A stretch of DNA of 6,557 bases. Source: an uncultured Bacillota bacterium. GTDB lineage: Bacteria; Bacillota_I; Bacilli_A; RF39; UBA660. The translations under genes were made by a program, and so were the position numbers. This document shows positions 1 through 6,557 of the stretch, one piece after another. Below the pieces are notes generated by a model. The model worked only from the letters and a program-made list of their open reading frames with translations, ran no database searches and was not told the DNA's origin. Every line of letters begins with the position of its first letter. Positions within the stretch are counted from its first letter, which is position 1. The stretch spans positions 1-6,557 of the forward strand of contig CAMOVA010000039.1 in NCBI GenBank assembly GCA_946626905.1. The letters are read 5' to 3'.

Positions 1-3000
1 GCTTCTATTTTTATAAAAAATCAAAAAATATCAGATAAAGAAAGTTTAAACCAAAAAAAATATTATTTTCAAAAGAATATTACAAAAGAGCAAGAAGAGG
101 CTGAAATTAAAGCTAAGAAAGAAAAAGAAAAGAAATTAAGAGAAAAAGCTAAAAAAGAAAAGAAAGAGATTTCCACTCAATTAATACCTTTTAATGGAAA
201 TCTTTATATAAGAAGTGAAAATTATGAAAAATTAGATTACCGTCAATTAGATCCTACAAAAAATGAAATTTATGCAGCTATGACTGGGAAATATTCATCT
301 TTGAGACCAGGTATTGCCTATATTAATCCAAAAGCTAATGAGCCACATGAATTAATCGAAGGTAGACCACCTAGGAAAGTTATGATTGATCGTATGAAAA
401 AAGTTTATGCAACAATTAATATAGAAACTTTATTGAAGCAAGCTGATATAGACTTTTCTCAAGTAAATCCATTAGATAGTTGGCTTCCTTTAGAATTTTT
501 TGAAGATAAAGACTTAGATATATTTACTGCAGAAGAATGGATGGAAAAAGCTAAAGATAAAGAAAATGAAGGTCATCAATTATATATTCAAGGAGTAGGT
601 TTACATAGAGATAAAGATGGAAAAGGTACTTGGAAAAGAGTTTTAATTGATTATTATAATCCAAAAACAGAGAAATATGAAGGTGTATGGGATGAAGAAA
701 AAGAGGAAAGAGAGCCTTGCTCTTTAAGTAAAATATATCTTTTATTTGATGCAGAAAATCCCTTTCTATTCTGTAAAAAAGTAAAATTAGCTTGTGAAGA
801 AAGAGAAAGTGCAGAAAGTATTATTAGATATAATTCTTATATTGATAGAATGTTAATTGATCAAATACAAGATATGAATGAAGATGTAAGAAAAAGATTA
901 CAAAATAATATAAAAAAATTAAGATTTTTAAAAGTTGAGCAAAAGAATATAGATGATTTATTAAGAGATTTAAATTGTAATTATCTTAGAACAACAAATA
1001 AAATTATTTTTGATAAATTTTACTATTCAGATTCAAGTAAATTACTTATTATAGATAATTTAAAACTCCCTCCAGAAATAATAAATAATCCAGATATACA
1101 TAAAGTAGAAGTGAGAGAAAAAGGTTTAGAACCAATTCCACCTTATAATTATATAACATCCTATAAAAACTTTACATTTAAAACATTATTTTGTAAGAAA
1201 GAAATTGTTGATTGTCTTCAAAAAATAAAAGAAGAATGTAATAAAATAAGAAATTCAAATACTATATTTAATTTTGATATTAAGAAACCATTAAGATTAC
1301 AAGAATTTAAATCAAAACAAAAAACAAATATAAATATCGTTGGTAAAAAATTAGATGAATGGGTAAAAATAATAAAAGATACTTTAGAAAAATCATTAAC
1401 AGGTGTTGGAAAAGGTAGTTTTAACTTGAATGTAGCATCAAAAGAAATATATGAATATTTAAAACTTAAAAAATATATGACAGTAGTTAAATGTTTAATG
1501 CAAGATGTTTTACATAATTTAGTAACAAAATCAATGGAAAATTATGTTAAATTTTTCCAAAAATTTATTCCAATGAAAACAGAAGTAAAAGATGTTAATC
1601 TAGTTGTTAATACATATGAACCAGAAGAAATAATAGAAGAAATAAATACAACAAATGATTTAATAAATGTAGAAGAAATAGAAGCAGAACAACCAAAAAT
1701 TCAACCTGAAGCATCAACACCAGATGATGAAGATTTTATATATGATATTAATAGAGAACAAGCTTTATTCCAAATAAATATTACTAAAAAAGATGAAAAA
1801 ACATTAGAATATACTACAAAAGAAGCAGATTTAATTAAAGATGTTATGCAAATATTTGATGACGGTTTAGAACGTATGCAGAAGATATCACAAGTAGAAC
1901 CATTATTATTACCTAATTTAATCAAAGCAGGAAAGAATGGTATACCATTAAAAACAATTACAAGACCAAAAGGAGGTAAACCTATTCCAAAAACAAAAGA
2001 AGAAATAAAAGAAGGATTTGAATTAAATGAAGATAGTATATGGATATGGGAAAAATATGAAACATTAGTTGCTTCACTTAAGAAAGCTTGTGAACCTTTA
2101 CAACCATATTTAGATACTTTTAGTAAATTTAAAGAATATATAGAATTAGATCCATATGCTAGAATGAAAGAAATAAAAGATGATGAAACAAAAGATATAG
2201 ATGAAAGAGTATGGACACCTGAGAAAATTAAAGAAGATATAAAAGAGAATAAGAAAAAAGAAGAGAATATATTAAATGAAATTCCAAAATTAATTCATGT
2301 TAGTTTCTTTATGATAAATTGCAGAGAATATAGAAATGAATTAGCATCAAAATTTAATAAATTAGCTGATATGGAAATTGAATATTTAAGAGAAAAGGCA
2401 AAAGATTTGAATGGTACTATACAAACAGGATATGCTCAAATGGCTCATGAAATAAATAGAGAAGTTATTACTATAAATGATTTAAAAGAAGTACAATCTT
2501 ATATAGCTACTATACCATTAGAATTAAATAAATTAAAAGAGAAAACACAAGATGTTGATAAAATATATAAAATATTAGATGAATTTAATGTTAAATTAGA
2601 TTATATTCAATTTGAGCAAAGAATGAATTTAATGAGAGGACCAACTGATATAAATAATATAAAAGATGAGAAATTAATACAATTAGATAAAAAGAAAGAA
2701 CAATTAGCTGAAGAACAAATAGAGAAAGTAAATGAATTAATAGACAATATAAATGAATTAGAAACTAATATAAAAGAATTAGCTAAATATAATGAAGAGA
2801 CAAAAGCTGAATCAGCAAAGACAATGGCTAATTATATTAAAGATAGATTAGAAGAATTTAAAGCAGATGGTATTATGTATAATGAAAGAGAAATGTTATT
2901 CAATAAACCAAGAACTGATTGGTCAAAAATACAAGAATTAGAATATATGCTACAACCATATTATCATATGTGGATAGGTCTTGATAGATGGAATACAAAT

Positions 3001-6000
3001 TCAAAAAAATGGTTAGAAGGAAACTTTAATAAATTAGATGGAAATGAAATAGATAGTACTATTCAAGAATTGATAAAAAACTTTAATATGGCATTATCAA
3101 GATTTAAATCAGAAGGAGTAGATGATAAAATATTCCAAATTTGTTTTAAATATAAAACATTAGTAGATGAATTTAAACCAAAAGGAGAATTGGCAGTTGC
3201 ATTAACAAGAGGATTAAAAGATAGACATTGGGAAGAAATTACTAAAAAGACAGGTATTGAATGCTCTCCTCATGAAGATGGTTTTACTTTCCAGAATATT
3301 TTAGATCAAGGTATGATTAAATATTTAGAAATATGTTCAGATGTTGGAGAAAAAGCTTATAGAGAAGCAAAAATAGAAGAACAATTACATGGAATTGATT
3401 TGAAATGGAAAGAAATATTCTTTGTTTTATCAGAACATAAATTAACTAAATTACCTACAATTGCAAATTGGAATGAAATTAATAAAGAATTAGATACAGA
3501 TATAATGGATGTACAGCAATTAGATTTATCACCATTTAAAGGACCTTTTGCTGAACAAATATCTAAATGGAATAAAGATTTATTATTAATATCATCAGTT
3601 TTAGAAGAATGGAATAAATGTCAAAAAAGTTGGATATATTTACAACCTGTATTTGATAGTGGTGATATAGCTAAAGATATTCCTTATGAACATAAAAAAT
3701 TTAAAATGACTGATAGAATGTGGCAAGATTTAATGAATGGTTTAAAAACAAATAATAATGTTAAACAATGTTGTTCTATGGAAGGATTATATGAAAAATT
3801 AAAAGAAGCTAATATGAATTTAGAAAATGTAGAAAAAGGTCTAAATGATTATATGGAAAAGAAAAGAGGAGTCTTCCCTCGTTTCTATTTTATTTCAAAT
3901 GCTCAATTTTTAGAAATATTATCCCAAACAAAAGATATAAAGAAAGTTAAAGACAATGTAAATAAAATATTTGAACCTATTGATTCTATAACATTAAAAG
4001 ATGATATGTTTATTACTGCTATCCATTCTAGATTTGGTGAAAAATTAGATTTTGTTGAAAATGTTACAATTCATGGCCAAAATGTAGAAATTTGGATGAA
4101 GAAATTAGAGGCACAAATGTTTAAAGCTGTTCATCATTATATGGGCTTATCAGTAGATGATTATTATCAAAGAAAAAGAAAAGAATGGGTAAAAGGTCAT
4201 CCAGGTCAAATTATTATGGCTGTAAACCAAATTATGTGGACTAAAGAAGTAGAAAAAAATATAGTAGATGGTACTTTGGAAAATTATATGAAAACATATG
4301 ATGAACGTATTTTAGATTTAGTTGATTTAGTTAGAGAAAAACAAACAAGAGTAATGAGTATTACTTTAGCTAATTTAATTACTTTGGATGTACATAATAT
4401 GAACGTTATGAAAAATTTATTAACAAAAGGTGTAAAAAGAACAAATGAATTTGATTGGATTATGAATATGCGTTATTATTGGGACCAAAGTTTAAAGCCT
4501 GATGAAGATAATTGTGTAGTAAAATCAGTCCAAACAGATTTTCCATATGGTTATGAATATGTAGGAAATGCTGAAATTTTAGTTATTACCCCATTAACTG
4601 ATAAATGTAATCTAACATTGATGGGTGCCTTAAGATTGAATTTAGGTGGAGCACCTGCTGGACCTGCAGGAACTGGAAAAACAGAAACAACAAAAGATTT
4701 AGCACGTACTTTAGGTAAATTATGTGTTGTATATAATTGTTCTGATGACACAGATTATGTTATGATTGGAAAATTTTTCAAAGGTTTAGCATGCTGTGGT
4801 GCTTGGATATGCTTTGATGAATTTAATCGTATAAATATAGAAGTACTTTCAGTTATTGCCCAGCAATTACTTACTTTATTTGGTGCTAAAGATAAAGGAC
4901 AAACTGAAATTAATTTTGAAGATTCTGTAATTAAAATATTACCAACATTTTGTGTATTTATTACTATGAATCCTGGTTATGCTGGTAGAACAGAATTACC
5001 TGATAACTTAAAGGCCTTATTTAGATCTATATCTATGATGGTACCTGACTATAAATTAATAGCAGAAATTAACTTATATTCTTCTGGATATGTTAAAGCT
5101 AATGAATTAGCAACAAAAGTTGTATCAACAATGAAATTATCTTCAGAACAATTATCAACTCAAGGTCATTATGATTTTGGTATGAGAGCAGTTAAATCTG
5201 TTTTAAATGCAGCTAGAAGATTAAAAAGAACAGAGCATGAAACACCAGAAGATCAATTATTATTAAGAGCATTAGAAGATGTAAATGTCCCTAAATTTGT
5301 ATCTGAAGATATTGCTTTATTCAGAAATATTATAAGTGATTTATTCCCAACAACAAAAAGACCAGAATCAAATTATGATGATTTATTAAATAATGTAGAT
5401 ACAGTCTGTGGTGAAAGAAAATATAATTTAATACCCTCACAAGCTTTCAAAGACAAAATTATACAATTATATGATACTTTACAGGTTAGACATGGTTTAA
5501 TGATAGTTGGACCTGCTGGAGGTGGAAAGACAAGTAACTATAATGTTTTAAGAGAAGCTATAAGTCGTCTAGCTGATGATAAAACATATTTCAAAACAAG
5601 TACAAGTATTATTAATCCAAAAGCTATCACTCATGGCCAATTATATTCAGAACAAAATGCAGATACAGGTGAATGGTCATTTGGTATAGTACCAACTATA
5701 ATAAATGAATTTAAAAGAGATACTTCAGGAAAAGTTAAATATTGGATTATATTTGATGGACCTGTTGATGCTATGTGGATAGAAGATATGAATTCAGTCT
5801 TAGATGATTCTAAGAAATTATGCTTGGCATCTTCTGATATTATTTTATTAAATGATATGATTACTATTATGTTTGAAGTTGAAGATTTAGTCGTTGCTTC
5901 CCCTGCAACTGTATCTAGATGTGGTATGGTTTATATGGAACCTTCAAGTTTAGGAATAAAGCCATTATATACTTGTTGGGTAAAAGAATTAGATGCAATG

Positions 6001-6557
6001 TTAGATACTTTACAAAAGAATAATGCAGCAAATGCTCAACAAAATAATCAAAATAAGAAAGATGATAAGAAAGAAAAAAAGAAAAAAGAGAAAGCAGAAT
6101 CAAAAGGAGATATAAGAGAATTAATTAGAAATAAATTAACTACATTATTTGATAGTTATTTAGAAGATTTAATTTATTTTGTAAGAAAAAAGATAAAAGA
6201 ACCATGTCCTACTGTAGATAATAATTTAGCCTCAAGTGTTATGAGAATAATTGATACATTTTTTGATAAATTTAGAACTCAAGAAGCTCAATTTAAGAAT
6301 ATGTCAGATGAAGTTGAAGCTATTGAGGAAGTTTTAGAAGGTATTTTCTATTTCAGCTTAATTTGGGGTCTAGGTGTAACAACAAATGAACAAGGTAGAG
6401 AGGCCTTTAATAAATACTTCAAAGAACAACTTCAATTAAAAGCTATAGATAAAAAGTTTGCTTTGCCAGAAAAAGATACAATTTATGATTTTATGTTTGA
6501 TCCAGAAAAGAAAGAATGGGTACCTTGGATTAATATTATAGGTAAATTAGATTTACC
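1..6557 (+). CDS. Axonemal dynein heavy chain, amino-terminal half (partial at both ends)
   Basis: This encodes the motor subunit of an axonemal dynein, which hydrolyses ATP to slide neighbouring doublet microtubules in a cilium or flagellum. Frame 1 is open throughout (2185 codons) and runs off both ends. The first in-frame ATG is codon 94 (base 280), inside conserved-looking sequence, so the true start is probably upstream. In order the protein has a stem (about 1-970), the DHC_N2/linker region (about 980-1500), AAA1 (about 1516-1775) and AAA2 (about 1776-2150). Diagnostic motifs are YGYEYVGNAEILVITPLTDK, GPAGTGKTETTKDL, CFDEFNR, NPGYAGRTELPDN, GPAGGGKT, FDGPVD and ASPATVSRCGMVY. Full-length family members usually exceed 4000 residues, so roughly half is missing. 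The strongly axonemal motif set argues against cytoplasmic dynein. Placement as a single-headed inner-arm type (DNAH1-like) is inferred from remembered family sequences and is only moderately sure. No stop, frameshift or intron is needed to read it. Confidence 0.97.
85..168 (+). other. Lys/Glu-rich charged segment near the amino end
   Basis: Residues 29-56 are almost entirely Lys, Glu, Ala and Arg, with runs such as KKEKEKKLREKAKKEKK. This would form a single highly charged helix or a disordered linker. It lies just before the first conserved-looking stem sequence (LIPFNGNLYIRSENYEKLDY, from residue 61), so it probably belongs to a poorly conserved amino-terminal extension. No function is assigned. 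Confidence 0.75.
181..870 (+). other. Conserved amino-terminal stem module, inner-arm dynein type
   Basis: Residues 61-290 include RPPRKVMIDRMKKVYA (about 122-137), LPLEFFEDKDLDIFTAEEW (162-180) and YLLFDAENPFLF (about 246-257), followed by YNSYIDRM (277-284). These resemble the pattern LPLE.FD...D.RTPEEW and, further on, a ..LLF.AEDP..F.. segment followed by YN.YVD.M, which I recall from inner-arm heavy chains close to DNAH1. The match is from memory, so the domain is fairly likely but the paralogue is not settled. Between the two halves the sequence has Trp and Tyr residues with acidic loops (WKRVLIDYYNPKTEKYEGVW), suggesting a small beta-rich fold rather than stem helices. Confidence 0.5.
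1618..1737 (+). repeat. Acidic low-complexity stretch in the stem
   Basis: Residues 540-579 are rich in Glu, Asp, Ile, Asn, Pro and Thr (for example EPEEIIEEINTTNDL and EASTPDDEDF). It is probably a disordered loop between helical stem segments. The reading frame stays open and structured-looking sequence resumes at about residue 580, so I take it as part of the protein and not as an intron; it has no GT...AG ends that would improve the protein if removed. Confidence 0.6.
2665..2859 (+). other. Coiled-coil-like helix in the distal stem
   Basis: Residues 889-953 have hydrophobic Leu, Ile and Val at roughly heptad spacing within Lys/Glu-rich sequence (for example LIQLDKKKEQLAEEQIEKV, then ELIDNINELETNIKELAKY). 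There is no Pro or Gly across the stretch. This fits a long helix of the stem just before the linker region. Heptads were judged by eye, not scored. Confidence 0.6.
2938..4500 (+). other. DHC_N2 / linker region (mechanical lever)
   Basis: Residues about 980-1500 correspond to the dynein DHC_N2 domain and the linker that arches over the AAA ring and swings during the power stroke. Landmarks in order are LQPYYHMWIGLDRW (about 984-997), LKDRHWEEI (1072-1080, the family's conserved R-H-W), WNKCQKSWIYLQPVFDSGDI (about 1204-1223, compare the usual W..CQR.WLYLEPIFSSEDI), FPRFYFISNAQFLEILSQTK (1292-1311, compare FPRFYFLSNDELLEILSQTK), VEIWMKKLE (1362-1370), HPGQ (1400-1403) and FDWIMNMRYYWD (1484-1495). 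It joins directly to AAA1. Order and spacing are normal; a few key positions differ from consensus. Confidence 0.93.
4660..4683 (+). other. AAA1 P-loop (Walker A)
   Basis: Codons 1554-1561 read GPAGTGKT, identical to the standard axonemal dynein AAA1 nucleotide-binding loop and followed by ETTKDL as in the family. It binds the phosphates of ATP. Confidence 0.98.
4810..4830 (+). other. AAA1 Walker B
   Basis: Codons 1604-1610 read CFDEFNR. The Asp that positions magnesium and the Glu that activates water are both present, which indicates a hydrolysis-competent site. Confidence 0.97.
4960..4995 (+). other. AAA1 sensor I segment
   Basis: Codons 1654-1665 read ITMNPGYAGRTE, the conserved dynein segment in which the Asn (1657) senses the gamma phosphate. 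Confidence 0.92.
5509..5532 (+). other. AAA2 P-loop (Walker A)
   Basis: Codons 1837-1844 read GPAGGGKT, a complete Walker A motif preceded by the family signature VRHGLMIV. The common axonemal forms are GPTGSGKS or GPTGGGKT; Ala replaces Thr here, a conservative change. Confidence 0.95.
5743..5769 (+). other. AAA2 Walker B with Asp-Gly
   Basis: Codons 1915-1923 read WIIFDGPVD. The hydrolytic Glu is replaced by Gly, as in other axonemal dyneins, so AAA2 probably holds ATP without turning it over. This is normal for the family and not a defect. Confidence 0.93.
6013..6111 (+). repeat. Asn/Gln- then Lys-rich low-complexity insertion inside AAA2
   Basis: Residues 2005-2037 consist of an Asn/Ala/Gln-rich half (QKNNAANAQQNNQNKK) followed by a Lys/Glu/Asp-rich half with runs such as KKEKKKKEKAE. 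It falls after CWVKELDAML and before IRELIRNKLTTLFDSYLEDL, at the link between the large and small subdomains of AAA2. Relatives have a short linker there. The A-rich codons (AAT, CAA, AAA, GAT, GAA) suggest growth by replication slippage in an AT-rich genome. It is probably a solvent-exposed disordered loop. Confidence 0.8.

Larger units (their letters stand above)
1..2937 (+). other. Stem (tail) region of the dynein heavy chain
   Basis: Residues 1 to about 979 precede the linker. In dynein heavy chains this part forms an elongated helical stem that binds intermediate or light chains and anchors the motor to the A-tubule. Conservation is low, as expected for stems. The predicted make-up is largely helical and charged, with little Gly or Pro except near residues 641-669. 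Local landmarks are a Lys/Glu-rich start (29-56), a better conserved module (about 60-290), an acidic low-complexity stretch (540-579), the segment FFMINCREYRNELASKF (about 769-785) and a coiled-coil-like helix (889-953). I did not recognise a DHC_N1 domain. Its absence would fit single-headed inner-arm dyneins, but divergent sequence could hide it. Confidence 0.8.
4546..5325 (+). other. AAA1 module, principal ATPase site
   Basis: AAA1 is the site whose ATP hydrolysis drives dynein movement. It opens with YGYEYVGNAEILVITPLTDK (1516-1535). The P-loop is GPAGTGKT (1554-1561), with catalytic-site Lys1560 and Thr1561 present, followed by ETTKDLARTLG. Walker B is CFDEFNR (1604-1610), with Asp1606 and the catalytic Glu1607 intact. 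Sensor I is in ITMNPGYAGR (Asn1657), followed by TELPDNLKALFR (1664-1675). The small subdomain includes KLSSEQLSTQGHYDFGMRAV (about 1712-1731). All residues needed for hydrolysis are present, so this should be an active motor. The junction to AAA2 (DVNVPKF...ISDLFP, 1760-1783) is also canonical, so the boundary given is approximate. Confidence 0.97.
5326..6447 (+). other. AAA2 module, nucleotide-binding, probably not hydrolysing
   Basis: After the junction DVNVPKFVSEDIALF the module carries TLQVRHGLMIVGPAGGGKT (about 1826-1844), INPKAITHGQLYSE (about 1891-1904), WIIFDGPVDAMWIEDMNSVL (1915-1934) and ASPATVSRCGMVY (1966-1978). The P-loop is complete, but Walker B has Asp-Gly where hydrolysing AAA sites have Asp-Glu. 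This is the usual axonemal AAA2 state, thought to bind ATP structurally. The VGPAGGGKT form argues against the DNAH3/7/12 group, which I recall as having a VGEPFAAKT-like loop. The small subdomain includes FYFSLIWGLGVT (about 2116-2127) and is separated from the large one by a Lys-rich insertion. The module ends near the window edge, before AAA3. Confidence 0.94.

Noticed and set aside
1..60. Possible 3' end of an intron (A/T-rich run ending in tcag at about base 34)
   Set aside because: The frame is open to base 1 and the composition does not differ from the coding sequence that follows. AG acceptor-like strings are common here by chance, and no donor is visible in the window.
1701..1925. 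Antisense open frame of 74 codons
   Set aside because: It lies opposite the stem coding sequence. Its Ser/Ile/Asn-rich translation looks like the reverse complement of Glu/Asp/Lys codons, with no recognisable motif or context.
4551..4751. Antisense open frame of 66 codons containing VPAGPAGAPP
   Set aside because: The Pro/Gly/Ala stretch is just the reverse complement of the conserved AAA1 sequence around GGAPAGPAGTGK. It is a shadow of the real gene.
5743..5769. Loss of the catalytic Glu in AAA2 Walker B (Asp-Gly) as a broken site
   Set aside because: Asp-Gly is the normal state of AAA2 in axonemal dyneins, so it is not an unusual mutation.
5915..6103. Antisense open frame of 62 codons, Leu/Phe-rich and membrane-like
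   Set aside because: The Leu/Phe/Ser-rich translation comes from the A- and G-rich coding strand (Lys, Glu and Asn codons) of the AAA2 insertion read backwards, so the apparent membrane segment is an artefact of composition.
1..6557. Ciliate origin with reassigned TAA/TAG
   Set aside because: Gln is encoded by CAA/CAG throughout and no in-frame TAA or TAG appears in 2185 codons, which would be very unlikely in an AT-rich genome that reads those codons as Gln. A ciliate using the standard code is not excluded.
1..6557. Promoters, terminators, polyadenylation signals, tRNA genes, CRISPR or mobile elements
   Set aside because: TATA-like and AATAAA-like strings are frequent but all fall inside the coding frame at the rate expected from composition. 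No direct or inverted repeat array or RNA gene structure was seen.

Overview
The whole 6557-base window lies inside one very large protein-coding gene on the + strand. Frame 1 is open from the first base to the last: 2185 complete codons plus two bases, with no TAA, TAG or TGA in frame. It has neither a supportable start codon nor a stop. The translation is the amino-terminal half of a dynein heavy chain, the motor ATPase subunit of ciliary and flagellar (axonemal) dyneins. The family call rests on several independent, near-canonical motifs in the right order, so it is firm. The paralogue is less certain. The amino-terminal stem module and the AAA1/AAA2 sequences look most like the single-headed inner-arm group, perhaps DNAH1-like, but this is judged from memory and not from an alignment.

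Layout: bases 1 to about 2900 encode the stem (tail), which carries a charged Lys/Glu-rich start, a conserved module around residues 60-290, an acidic low-complexity stretch and a coiled-coil-like helix. Bases about 2940-4500 encode the DHC_N2/linker region, the mechanical lever of the motor. Bases about 4546-5325 encode AAA1, the main ATP-hydrolysing site, with an intact P-loop (GPAGTGKT), Walker B (CFDEFNR) and sensor I (ITMNPGY). Bases about 5326-6450 encode AAA2, with a P-loop (GPAGGGKT) and the Asp-Gly form of Walker B, interrupted by a Lys/Asn/Gln-rich insertion of about 33 residues. The window stops just before AAA3. AAA3-AAA6, the stalk, the microtubule-binding domain and the carboxyl terminus would lie downstream, and some of the stem lies upstream.

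Organism: this is a flagellated or ciliated eukaryote with an extremely A+T-rich genome (about a quarter G+C by eye). Gln is always CAA or CAG, and no in-frame TAA, TAG or TGA occurs in 2185 codons. That agrees with the standard nuclear code and argues against ciliates that reassign TAA/TAG. Leu is mostly TTA, Arg mostly AGA and Ile often ATA. An anaerobic gut fungus (Neocallimastigomycota, which have flagellated zoospores) or an AT-rich, intron-poor protist such as a trichomonad would fit. The sequence alone does not decide between them.

I see no second gene, RNA gene, mobile element, CRISPR array, promoter or terminator. I found no evidence of a new multi-gene system. The points worth a second look are local departures within a recognisable dynein heavy chain.
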